Positions 31,980 to 42,262 of a DNA stretch of 64,000 nucleotides are shown piece by piece. The first letter of the stretch is position 1, and the number at the start of each line of letters is the position of its first letter. The translations under genes and the position numbers were made by a program. Location of the stretch: the NCBI GenBank assembly GCA_029531795.1, contig JAPEIS010000002.1, positions 3,410,001-3,474,000 of the forward strand. Reading direction: 5' to 3'. Under the pieces are notes generated by a model that searched no databases, was not told the origin of the DNA, and saw nothing but the letters and a program-made list of their open reading frames with translations. Source of the DNA: Sclerotinia nivalis (lineage: Eukaryota > Ascomycota > Leotiomycetes > Helotiales > Sclerotiniaceae).

Positions 31980-34900
31980 AGACCTTATCATCAATACTTC
32001 CCCGAACAATAACAACAATGATGGCGATGTCGAATTACTAGATACCGATTCTGTTCCAGTACAGATTACAGAAACTTTACGAGTAGCAATGCTCGACAAG
32101 TATTACAGCAATCGAAGAGAACTCGAAATCTTTCTATTCCAAAACGAAATGTACTTCAAATTCAATGCTGCCAAATTTGTGATTCCCGATAGTTATAATC
32201 TGTATGCCTCTTTTTATCTTTGTGGAGAAGCAATTAAATGGATTCAATTTTATCTCAAAGATTACTTCATTAAGTCTAAAGATCATTGTATGATAGTTAC
32301 ACGAATCATTTTCGAAAGCTTTGTAGGATTCAAAAGAGAAATCGGACGAGTATTTGGGGATATCGATGAGGTTAAGATAGCCGAACGAAATCTATTCGTT
32401 TTGAAATAAACCGGGGTAGCGATCAATTATGCTACGGAATTCAGATGATATGCTAATCAAATTGGATGGGATCAGTAGGCTTTGCTAAGCCATTTCTATT
32501 GTGGTTTTAAGGATTATGTAAAGTTGGAATTTGCAAGGGGTATCGAGCTTATGAATATCAACGAAATGATAGAATTCGTAATTAAGATCGATAATCGGTT
32601 TTACGAATATCAGTGAGATAAGAGGTTCCAAAATTATTCGGGTCAGAATTACAAGCGAAACGAAGGAAGACGATGACAAGTTAGGAATGAAAGTTATGGA
32701 GATTCGATGGAGCTGGATGTTATTATCCGAGGAAAGTTATTCAAGGAAGAAATGGATAGGTGTAGAAATGAGAAGTTATGTTTCGAATGCGGGCAATTAG
32801 GATATAGAGTTGCAATTCATTGCTAAAAGAAACAAGGAAACTTCAATCGGAATAAGAAACTTTGGAAGGGCAAGAAGTAATTCAATGTGATATTCGTATT
32901 CCAGTTATGTGTTCTAAGTTGTGTGGATTTAAGTTTTAAAGAACAATTGGAGGATAATCAATTCGAAGAATTAGAAGATTGAGAAGAAGAGTCAATTTTA
33001 TAAATCAATCGAAAATCAAGTTCAGGGGAACTTTGGATTATATAGTATATCGACGAATGGAATCGTTGAATTTGGAGATTTGGAGAAACAAATGAAGGAA
33101 TTTATAGCGATGATTTAAATGTGAAAGGCGTTGTAAAGGGAGAAACTTATAAGGCAAGAATCATCGATAAGTATAGAATCTTATGGTACAGAGTTACGAT
33201 CAATTTCTCTTTTGTCGAAAGAATTTCATATCATTATATGAAAATGTCTGAACCAAGAGAAATATGGGAAGTTATTTATTTTTATTACAATATTAATCAT
33301 TCTATATATAAGATATATCTAGTATAATAAATAGGGGATGAGTATTTGGTGCAAACCCAAATCATACAATCTCTACAAACAATAGAACATTTTCTCCGAG
33401 CTATATAAGGACTACCTCTAATCACCAAATGGAAAAACATGTTCGACGATGAGATTTCCATCGGTTAAGTAATTATAAACGATGAGGAAGAAGATAGTTG
33501 GAATGTTTCTTTATCTGGTTAATTAAATCGCTTAATTGATCAAATTGACCAAATTGACCAAATTGACCAAATTGACCAAATTGACCAAATTGACCAAGTT
33601 GATCAAAACAACTGAATGGGTCAAAATAGACAATTAAACGTTACAGGATACAGTGGATAGATCAATCTGATGGTTATGATCAATGGGTATCGGCTCAGAG
33701 TTATGATAGATTCTGGAGCAACTGGAAATTTTATTGTACAAGAAGTTGCACAAGAAGCTGGTATAAGGTTCCAAACGAAGAAACATCTATATGTATTGCA
33801 ATTAGTAGATGGACAATTAATTGATGTTGAAAATGGGATGGTACGAATAGAGACCAAGCCAATCGAAATGTAGATAGGTGAATATCACGAATTCATATAG
33901 TTTGATATGGTTCCATTAGGGAATCATTAGGTTATATTGAGTATGCTATGGTTGATATAGCATAATTCCAATATTAATTGGAATCGAGGAATTTTGATAC
34001 TCGATTAATACAATTGCGATCATCGAGATATGTACAAGTCTGTAAGACTGAATATACGCTTTAGGGAGTTGAAGGCGAACAACCTTATCGATGTAGAATA
34101 TCAAATCTAGAATCCTTCATTGACGAATATATCAATGGAATATAGAAAATATATAAAACTTTTTGAAAAACAAAAAGGCTACAAAGCTTTATCAGAATAT
34201 AAATTATAGAATCACGAAATAGTATTAATGAAAGAAAAGATGCTTTCATTTAGGTCTATTTATCAAATATCGAAAAGAGATTTGAGGATGTTCAAGGAAT
34301 ATATTGATAATAGTTTAAAAAAAGAATGGATTAGAGAATCTACCTTATAAATAATTAATCCTATATTATATATATCTAAAAAGGATAAAACCAAAAGGTT
34401 ATATATAGATTATTGCAAACTCAACAATATAACAATCAAAAATCGATATCCATTTCCATTAGTTACAGAATTGAAAGATCGATTAAAGAAAGCCAAGATC
34501 TTCTCCAAGTTTGATTTACGAAATGGTTTCCATCTAATTAGAATGAAAAAAGGTGAAGAATGGAAAACAGTATTCAGAATTCGATATGGATTATACGAAT
34601 ATCAAGTTATACCATTTGGGTTAACCAATATATCAACAATGTATATACATTTGATAAACAATATATTGAGAAAGTATCTCGATATTTGTTATATTTATTA
34701 TTTGGACAATATATTGATCTATTCGGAGATTCTAGAACAACATATTCAAGATATCAGCAATATTTTAGTATACTTGGAAGAAGCAAATCTTCAATGCAAA
34801 TCCAGCAAATGTATATTCTATATTATAAAGACAGAGTTTTTAGATTATACAATCTTTCCAAAAGGACTCAAAATGAATTCAAACAAATTACAGACTATTC

Positions 34901-36990
34901 AAGAATAGAATCAGCCTACGAGTATTAAAGAAATACAATCTTTTTTAGGATTTGCCAATTTCTATCACAGGTTCATTAAAGATTATTCGAAAATAGCAAC
35001 TTCGATATCCGAAATAACTAAGAAGAATCAAAGAGAATTCCAATGAACAGAAAAAACATAAAAAGCTTTTGAACTACTCAAGCAAACCTTCATAAAAGAA
35101 CCAATACTTTTATCGTTCGATCCGGAACTATCAATTGAAATCGAGACCGATTCTTCGGACTACATTTTGGGGGCAGTATTAAACCAGTCAAAAGCGAATA
35201 AAAAATAGCAATCAATAATCTACTATTCCTGAAAGTTATCGCTAGCAGAATTGAATTATAAAATTTACAACAAAAAGCTATTAACTATAATCAAAGCATT
35301 TAGGAAATGAAGAGTCTATTTGAAAGAATCGAAATATATAGTACAGATATATACCAATTATAAAAACCTAATTTACTTCATTACAATAAAGGAATTAAAC
35401 AAACAGCAGATTAGATGATTCGAAACCATGGTTGCCTATAATTTTCGTATTTTATATATCAAAGAAACAAAAAACGTTAAAGCTGATGTTTTTAACAGAA
35501 AACCGGAATATTTACAAAATAAAGTATACGAAACATATACAATCTTAAAAGAAGAAGATAATATATTAGTATATAACAAATTACAATTTGTTGTTTTCTT
35601 TAGAGTTGATTATAGTACAATCAAGGAGTAGTTGAAAGCAGAATATGAACAAGATGCTACTGCGAAACGAATCCTCAAGAATACGGACAATTTGGAAAAG
35701 GGATTCAGTATTGATGAAGGGTTTATATACTTCTATAACAAATTATATATACCTTCTAGACTAGCTGAAGGATATATTTGAGAACAATATGAGCTTCTAG
35801 TTTATGGACATTAAGGAGTAACTAGAACTTTTACCAGAATCAAAAAGGAAGTTTATTTTCCAAAAATGAGGACTACAATTGAAAAAGTAATTAAGAATTG
35901 CGATATCTATATACAGAACAAAACCGCTAGACATGCTCCATATAATTAACTCAAGATCTCTGAATTATCTATTCAATCTTGGAAATCCATTGTATAGGAT
36001 TTTATAGTAAAACTATTTATATCCAAAGAACCAATCACACTAAAGGAATATGATTCCGTTTTAGTAGTGATAGATAGATTAACGAAATTCGTTTATATGA
36101 TATTATTCTATAAGAAATGGATAATAGATAATTTAGTTTATGTATTCCTACGAAATATAATCAGTATATATAGTGTATTAGAGGAAATAATTTCAAATAG
36201 GGATAAACTTTTTATATCAAAATTCTAAATTACTTTTATAGTATTATTTAAAGTCAAATGCAAACTATCTATTGTATTTCACCCTCAAACAGATGGCCAA
36301 ACAGAATATCTAAATCAGATAATGAAAGTTTATCTATATTGCTATATCAATTATAAATAAGACAATTAAGTTGAACTATTACCCTTAGTTCAATTCGTAT
36401 ACAATACATCGGAGATAGAAACAACAAAGGTAATGCTAGTATATGCTAATTATAGATATATTTTATTAATCTATTGTTCACCATTTCTACAAACAGCGAA
36501 TGCCGATGAAGTTATAAAAGATATATCGGAAATCAAGGAACTATACAAACAGTTTTCATTGAATTTATAGTTTATAGCTTTGAGAATAGTTGTATATTAT
36601 AACAAATCATAAAGTATGAGATCTACTCTTAAAAAGAGGGATAAAGTTTATTTGATTCGAAGAAATATTCAAATACAACGACCAAACGATAAACTAGACT
36701 ACAAAAAACTAGGATCATTCGAAATCGAAGAAATGGTAGGATCTATTAATTTCAGATTGAAGTTACCAAATACTATAAATATCCATCTAGTATTCCATAT
36801 ATCCTTATTCGAACTAGTGCTATCAGAAGCGCCGAACGCACCAGAAACTATAATCGAACCTATCAATCCGAATGCCAAATACGATATCGAAACAATACTA
36901 GATTGTAAATACGTCAGAAATACAATAAAGTATTTAATCAAATAGTTCGATTACCTATATTCAGAAAACACTTGAAAACCCAGAAAGAAT
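31980..36990 (+). pseudogene. gag-pol of the gypsy element, many stops
   Basis: Readable blocks interrupted by stops. Gag runs from near 31970, with a long helical piece at 32089-32409 and a zinc knuckle at 32779-32823 (CFECGQLGYRVAIHC, close to C-x2-C-x4-H-x4-C with the His position altered). A QID tripeptide repeat lies at 33538-33600. The protease has MIDSGATGNFI near 33703. RT is at 34471-34908 (FDLRNGFHLIRM, IPFGLTN), and its YVDD-type box reads YYLDNIL. An RNase H region and an integrase zinc-binding/core region follow, to about 36600. The chromodomain at 36865-36985 (YDIETILDCKYVRNTIKYLI, then WFDYLYSENT) has TGA where Trp is expected. Stops arise mainly from CAA/CAG/TGG codons, as in RIP. 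Confidence 0.88.
33538..33605 (+). repeat. 9-bp microsatellite encoding QID repeats
   Basis: About seven tandem copies of AAATTGACC, changing to AAGTTGATC at the right end. The unit is a multiple of three and keeps frame with the Gag-protease region, encoding repeated Gln-Ile-Asp. Confidence 0.85.
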
Positions 36991-36991
36991 C

Positions 36992-37603
36992 TCAATTGCC
37001 CTGAAAAACTGTAGGCGTTCCATTAACGATATCCAAATCTACCCAAAAAGAATCAAAAGGATTCAAGAAAAACGAAGAATCGAAACTTTCCAAAAGATCG
37101 AACAGAGCATTACTAAGACCAGAAGCATTTTCGTTTGCTTTTTTCTTCTCCACTTACTCTTTTGCCAACCGTTCTTTCTCTTTCAAAGTATCCAATTCAT
37201 CCAAATATTTAAGGCCACAATCGACCATCCGCTTTCTACAATCATATAGGAATTTCTTTTGTTTACACAAACACAAAATTTTAGCAAGCACTTCCTCCTC
37301 TTCACAATCTAATTTCTCTTCTTATTTATCCAGAAAAACCCAATCCGAAACACAAAACACTTCCCGATCCCAATCTTCTTCCAAAAGAAATTCGGCATCA
37401 TAAAGAATTCGAACCAAAACACATTCAGAACAACAAAAACGCTGAAGATTATTAACATCTTTTACACAACGAAGTTTTTCATTACAACAATAAAAACAGA
37501 AAGACATTTCAACTCCACAATTATTGATAGATTGAACCAAAAGAATCTATTCAGAACATTTTCGAACAGAAAATAAGGATTTCTTAATTTTGAAAGAAGA
37601 CAT
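36992..37603 (-). pseudogene. Antisense ORF in the gypsy element, Cys-rich
   Basis: On the strand opposite gag-pol, an ATG at 37603 (MSSFKIKKSLFSVRKCSE) opens a frame that stays coherent for about 203 codons to a stop at 36992. It is broken by three in-frame stops that look RIP-derived. It encodes a Cys-rich motif (CFYCCNEKLRC, then RFCCSEC), acidic and KE-rich helical segments (ELDTLKEKERLAKE), and a tail SFFLNPFDSFWVDLDI. The pattern suggests a small zinc-binding protein. The coherence of this frame across the whole gap between the chromodomain and the 3' LTR indicates a former gene. Function is unknown. Confidence 0.65.
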
Positions 37604-37689
37604 AATAGGAAAAAAGAGTTTTACACTTTCTTCAGAATATAACCCCACCTTATAAACTTGAAACAAGCTTTAACCTAAATAAAGGATAG

Positions 37690-38183
37690 TATTACAATCA
37701 CAGATCTTACAATAACCGATCATATAAATACACATTATGATTTGATCGAATTAGTATAAGATTAAAATGATCGTAAAAACAAACAAGCACAGACCATATC
37801 AGTATCAAATTATATAATAGAGCATTGGAACTTCGAAGGCTCCTAACGCTCCTGAAGCATTGAAGCATTGAAGCTTCGAAAACTCCCAACGCTCCTAGAG
37901 CATTGGAGCTTCGAAGGCTCCCGACGCTCCTAGAGCATTGGAGCTTCGAGGGCTCCTAGGGCTCCCAAGTACGAAGATCTATATAAACAAGATGGATTCC
38001 TTTATTTGTAAAGCTTCATACTCAAGAACAATCATTAGTTTAAACACTATAATTACTATACAATACAATCGTTATATCTTCATTCTCACCAAGCCCCTGT
38101 TTGATCTTTAGTAGAAATCACCACAGCCTTTCTATAAGTCCCTTGATCACTTCTTAGTGATAAAGGATTGTAGCGGCGTAACA
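37690..38183 (+). repeat. 3' LTR of the gypsy element
   Basis: 494 bp, TATTACAATC...GTAACA. The first bases derive from TGTTACGATC by transitions. It is longer than the 5' LTR because it has three or more units of the GGAGCTTCGA tandem block instead of two. Confidence 0.9.
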
Positions 38184-38461
38184 CTTAATTGATGATGAGT
38201 TATTCGAGATTTTACTAAAGTTGATTGAAAAAGAGTTTCAATTGGATTATGAGAGGTTTGAGAGATCCAAAGGTTTAAATCGAAAGGAGGAGGAGTAGGT
38301 ATATGAATTCGAATATCTAATTTTGAGAGTATAACTTCGGGATCAAATGGTATTAATCTAGCTTTTCAAAATCCAGCTTTCATATTCTGAATTGTAATTG
38401 ATTCTTGATATGTAACTTTAAAAGTTATAAAGAATTCAACCTTGGAGATATGATTGATATA

Positions 38462-38697
38462 TATCACGGAGGCAGCAGACAGGATAACAGAAATCACTTT
38501 ATTGATAAGACGTAGCTCGAAGAGCTACGTTTCTACAGAAGGAACGTTTCCTTTAAATACATTTGTGTGTGCTAGGGCTCCGAGCCCTAGCGCTCTTACA
38601 GGGTACGATCACCAAGCGTGCCCCGCTCGGTGCTGGATCGGACAGGTGGAGCCTACTAAAGGGGCCGGTCCAGTGGCCCGGCCCTGACCCCGTGACA
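38462..38697 (-). repeat. Solo LTR (TGTCACGGGG family) inside the pogo-like element
   Basis: On the minus strand it reads TGTCACGGGG...CCGTGATA, 236 bp, flanked by a 5-bp TSD ATATA (38457-38461 and 38698-38702). It is GC-rich and free of RIP damage, in contrast to its surroundings. It has two perfect hairpins: ACGTAGCTC-GAA-GAGCTACGT and CTAGGGCT-CCG-AGCCCTAG. Its size is below the length usually needed for RIP, which may explain why it is intact. It interrupts the transposase remnant. Confidence 0.85.
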
Positions 38698-38703
38698 ATA
38701 TAT

Positions 38704-39701
38704 GTCTTAATAAATCTATCAATTTAACAACTATACAAGCGTTTTAGGATACTAAAACATTCAATATCAAATGATTGAGTTAAATGATTTGAATATAATG
38801 GTAATCTTATATATATAATATCATTTGCCTTACAATATGATTGAAAAGATATCGATTCGTAACTTTCATACCCATCTAGTATTAGTATTCGATATTTGCC
38901 CTTTGTTCGATGAATTGTATACTTATCGAAGTACTTTATCCATTCTAACCCTATCTCATTATTTGTCCATCCATTAGAAGTAGATTTGATAGCTCAATCT
39001 ATTGGAAGATCGATTTCAGTATACCAATTAGAAAGGTAAATTTGTTCTTGAACTATTAAAAATGGAGATATAATTTCACTCTTTTCATTACCATATATAA
39101 TCACTATAACCCACTTTCGATTGCCTAATTGTATTGCCTTGCTTCTACCACTTCGTTCAGCACTAATTACAATTATTCCGGAGCATATTATACCCATCAT
39201 AAAGCCGATTTCATCGAAATTATAGAAATCGCAATCCAAAATACTATATTTCATCCACATATTCGATACCAATCGAAACCATTCTTCAATAAACTTAAGA
39301 TCTTCACAGAAAGCTTTTTGAAAATCATAAATACAATTAAAACGCATCTTTAATTCTGTATAATGCTTTACGAATCGATGAGTTTAAAACTTTCCAACCT
39401 TTTTTGTTCCCCGCAATTCAAGAATATAATTCGCTATATCTTCTACCCCCTTGAATTTAAATGGAAAACCTTTATTATCTATATCAAATATATATTAAAC
39501 AATTACTTCCTTTTCCAATTTTATAATATTATAACAATTCGCTCGAGTTTCTGTACATAAAGTAAAACCATCCATTCTGTGTATAAGTATTGTATACGAT
39601 ATATTATATAACTTAACAACCTTTCAAATGCTTAGTTTTTTATCTTTTTGAAGAACTTCGATAGCTAAAAGTATTTGTACTTCTTTATTATTAAATTGCA
39701 T
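38704..39701 (-). pseudogene. Pogo/Fot-like transposase, N-terminal and DDE regions
   Basis: From ATG at 39701 the frame gives an HTH/CENP-B-like N-terminus (LEKEVIV-stop-YIFDID, GVEDIANYILELRGTKKVGK). The DDE_1 catalytic part follows, with DCDFYNFDEIGFMMGII (first acidic region), ERSGRSKAIQLGNRKWVIVI, and further on LDGYESYESISFQSYC and YSNHLTQSFD. The latter matches the LDGH-S and SSHLLQPLD signatures. Several Trp codons have become TAG or TGA. The protein continues, beyond the inserted LTR elements, at 31500-31288. It is a degraded member of the DDE_1 family of fungal Tc1/mariner elements. Confidence 0.85.
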
Positions 39702-39734
39702 GATAAATGATTGATAAAACACATCTTGAAATCA

Positions 39735-39799
39735 AAAATGGTAAATTGAAGTGAAAGTGACCCACTCGGTGATATGAACCGCTCGGTGATAAACCATGT
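39735..39799 (-). repeat. Right TIR of the pogo-like transposon
   Basis: The reverse complement reads ACATGGTTTATCACCGAG and onward, matching the left TIR. TA follows at 39800-39801. Confidence 0.9.
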
Positions 39800-39844
39800 T
39801 ATAGTAAGTAATAAAAACCTCTGATTTTCAGATGTGCAACAAAC

Positions 39845-40250
39845 ATTAAGATTGAAATTCGGGACACATCACGTGAATATTCACCGCTTTCTGCAGAAAA
39901 CAGCGGATATCAAAGCAAAGGTCATTATTCACACTGTTTCTCCCAAACATATGGATTCGATGAAGAATACTGCGCAGGATTAATATTGAGGAAACTCGTG
40001 TTCTTCTTGCATGTGAAGCTAAGAATCAAGCTGTCAAGGCATTTGTTTACACCAGCTTGGATTCTACCCTTGTGAATACACCTCAAGAATTCCAGGTGTA
40101 AAACTCACCCAAGATGCTGCGAAGCTCTTCACAGAAAACAGTAAAGAGGTACCATTGCCTACTCAATACCAAAGCTATAGCAGACGCGGCTGAAAACATT
40201 CGAAGTCAAGAGATTGGGAATAAAGTACTACAGTCGAGGTCCCAAGTGTA
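39845..40250 (+). pseudogene. 3-beta-HSD/sterol dehydrogenase-like remnant
   Basis: Pieces in more than one frame join into a recognisable extended-SDR pattern. They are VIIHTVSP, then IEETRVLLACEAKNQAVKAF, VYTSLDST, KLTQDAAKLF and TKAIADAAENIRS. In 3-beta-hydroxysteroid dehydrogenase/isomerase-like proteins the same order occurs (N-V-E-GT-N-L-x-A, V-K-x-F-VYTSS, then a YPxTKAxAE-type segment). Frameshifts fall near 39955, 40100 and 40185. The N-terminal nucleotide-binding GxxGxxG and the C-terminal part are missing. It lies just outside the transposon's right end. Confidence 0.6.
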
Positions 40251-40759
40251 CGTGGTGTCTTCTAAGATAGGCCATTTGCATGTGTAGTAATCTAAAGATA
40301 GCCTCTAAAATATTCTCCCTGGTAGTAAGTAAATGCGAACACAAGTATGAAAGAATGAATCGTTCTTGGGTCGAAACTACATGAGCACACTAATTTGATC
40401 CTTTTCTTGGCCTCAAAAAATTAATGACATTGATGTCCCATACTTCGTACAGTATTGTTTATTGTTCACGAGAATGCGGAGTAGCGGGGTAATCAATTAG
40501 ATCACGATGCCCTCCAGATTGCTATATCCAATACTAATGTGGCAAGCTGTGTTGATGCCAACTGAATTATAATCACCACGGTGGGCGTTTACTCATTGCT
40601 AAAGGTTGTTATTATACTAATAATCGTAAGATCTTACGATTATGGAGTAACATAAAGGGAAAGTTCAGCAATAGGTCTTTCAAAATAGTATAATATAATA
40701 GGAAAATGGCTGCCAGCCAATGTCTCCACAACACGATGCAACTTTACGCTTCCAGAATT
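40251..40759. other. Intergenic, nothing recognised
   Basis: No gene pattern was found. The sequence contains a short palindrome, AATCGTAAGATCTTACGATT, near 40621. Confidence 0.4.
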
Positions 40760-41495
40760 TCAAACAGCTTTGCCCGAGAACTCCAGATCCTGTCTTGTAA
40801 TGTCAAGTACCATATCCTCGTAAGTCTTAAATCTAAAACCAAATACCTCCTCCGTTTTCTTCGCATTCCAATCGATCCGCAAACTCGGTTGACCTCCTTG
40901 TTTAAATACGCCCTCCTCTACCTCCTTAGGAAAATGCTTCTTCACAATTTCAAACGCATCCTCATAAATCATCGGCCTCTGTCATCTCCCCTTCAACATT
41001 GAATACTCTAGACTCGGCCGTGGTGAGAACTGGGTTCTCGGTTGCGTGGGGGAATGGCATATTCGCAACGATGGAAGATGTGATGACAACACGCTTGAGA
41101 GACGGGGTTTTGAGCGCTGCTTCGAATATGTTTGCTGCGCCTTGCACTGTTGATTCGTAGATCTCTGATGGTTTCCTGGATGGCAAGGGAATGGGCGACG
41201 CGATGTGGATTGCGTAGGTTATGTCTTCTAGTGCTTTGGTATAAGCATCAGGGTGTAGAATATCCGGGACTTTAACGAATGAAAGCTTGTTCTTTGAGGC
41301 AAAGTCTGAAGGTGTTGGGTGAGAGAGCAAGACTTTAGATCCGGATTCGTTTCGAATGGCTGCACGAACGGTATAGCCTGCCTCCAATGCCTCTAGTAAT
41401 GTCCTAAAACCAATAAAGCCTGTGACACCGGTGATAAGTAGATTTGGAGGTATCATTGTGTCTTCGCCGAAAGAGAAATCATTCCAAATAGACAA
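40760..41495 (-). pseudogene. Extended SDR reductase (dihydroflavonol reductase-like) with internal deletion
   Basis: From ATG at 41495 (a second Met at 41460 begins MIPPNLLITGVTGFIGF) the frame encodes an NAD(P)-binding TGxxGxxG motif, AAIRN, a YAIHIASP motif and the SDR serine in VVITSSIVA. It ends GEMTEADDL then stop near 40964. A second, shifted frame starting at MIYEDAF (40972) encodes a normal C-terminus (KHFPKEVEEGVF, KKTEEVFGFRFKTYEDMV). The ~100-130 residues expected between them, including the catalytic Tyr-x-x-x-Lys, are missing. Full-length relatives are about 340 residues. The deletion junction changes frame, so the gene is dead. It lies beside the CYP505 gene. Confidence 0.8.
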
Positions 41496-41561
41496 GGTGT
41501 TCGTCGTATTTGATGGTTGAGATAAGGTGATTGGAAATTGGTTTAAATACTAAATGCAAAG

Positions 41562-41733
41562 TGTTGGTATCACTTCGGTGATACTAATTGCATAATACTA
41601 TTTTAGTATATTATGTTATTCATTCTTATTGTTGTTACTCTATGAAATAAGGGGGCTATTTATATTTGAAGGGAGAGGACTAGTTCGCTAGTAGTACGGC
41701 TCCTTATGAGGTTGGTCACATGATATACCGACA
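41562..41733. repeat. Solo LTR (family TGTTGGTATC...ATACCGACA), copy 2
   Basis: 172 bp, about 85 percent identical by eye to 20657-20832, with the same TGTTGGTATC and ATACCGACA ends. Here the flanking 5-mers differ (CAAAG and CCTAT), so no TSD is preserved. The insertion has been rearranged or derives from inter-element recombination. It lies 66 bp upstream of the ATG of the SDR pseudogene. Confidence 0.85.
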
Positions 41734-42262
41734 CCTATAATTCATGTCAAATACCGAAATATCCAAACGACAACGCAGTGGTTCCACCACCAGGTTTACT
41801 GAACATTACGATCGTAGTCGAAATAGAGGACTACCTCACGGACAAGACACAATTCCAGCAACGAAAAAAACATCCAAATTCCCTGTGTGTTATGATAGTG
41901 TCTGGTAGTGTAGTTCACTTATACTTATACTTCTCAATTATCTACCAAACAAATACTGTCTGGAATCTTCCTAATGGTAGTCAAAAACCAAGTAATGCTA
42001 GAAGTAGTAGTAGCGGAAAGTGCAATGGGATCTTTAGTCAAGAACGAGGACATGATGACGGATGATTGTGATTCTAGTTGGTGTTTCTGTAAATACCAGA
42101 ATATCCATCAAAGTGTCAAACCAAGAAAAAATTTCAATAAGTCATATATGGTCGAATTATTTCAAATTGTTGATTAATAATTGATAAATGACTTCGGCAT
42201 GCTAACGCTAAAAGCTTAACAGATTCTTACCCCATAGGACAAGTACACTTTCACAAATCCCA
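41734..42262. other. Intergenic
   Basis: Only short random-looking frames are present. It is probably 3' flank of the CYP505 gene, whose stop is at 42263. Confidence 0.45.

Larger units (their letters stand above)
31501..38183 (+). mobile_element. Ty3/gypsy chromovirus, full-length, RIP-mutated
   Basis: This 6683-bp element has LTRs at 31501-31916 and 37690-38183 and an exact 5-bp TSD CTTAA (31496-31500 and 38184-38188). The internal region encodes, in order, Gag with a CCHC knuckle, protease (DSGATG), reverse transcriptase, RNase H, integrase and a C-terminal chromodomain. That is the gypsy/chromovirus order. Many stop codons and loss of C/G at typical RIP positions show it is dead. It sits inside the pogo-like transposon. 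An antisense ORF lies between pol and the 3' LTR. I recall antisense ORFs reported for Boty-type elements of Botrytis; a relationship is possible but not shown here. Confidence 0.92.
31019..39799 (-). mobile_element. Pogo/Fot-like DNA transposon, RIP-mutated, split by nested insertions
   Basis: The outer ends are terminal inverted repeats of about 65 bp starting ACRTGGTTTATCACCGAG, flanked by TA on both sides (31017-31018, 39800-39801), as expected for Tc1/mariner-superfamily pogo/Fot elements. The transposase runs on the minus strand from 39701. It is interrupted by a solo LTR (38462-38697) and by a full gypsy element (31501-38183), and its C-terminal end lies at 31500-31288. Removing the insertions leaves an element of about 1.9 kb, normal for Fot-type transposons. 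Multiple in-frame stops, AT-richness and W-to-stop changes fit RIP. It is inactive. Confidence 0.88.

Noticed and set aside
33538..33605. Possible CRISPR-like short repeats
   Set aside because: The 9-bp units have no spacers and are an in-frame microsatellite within a eukaryotic retrotransposon.
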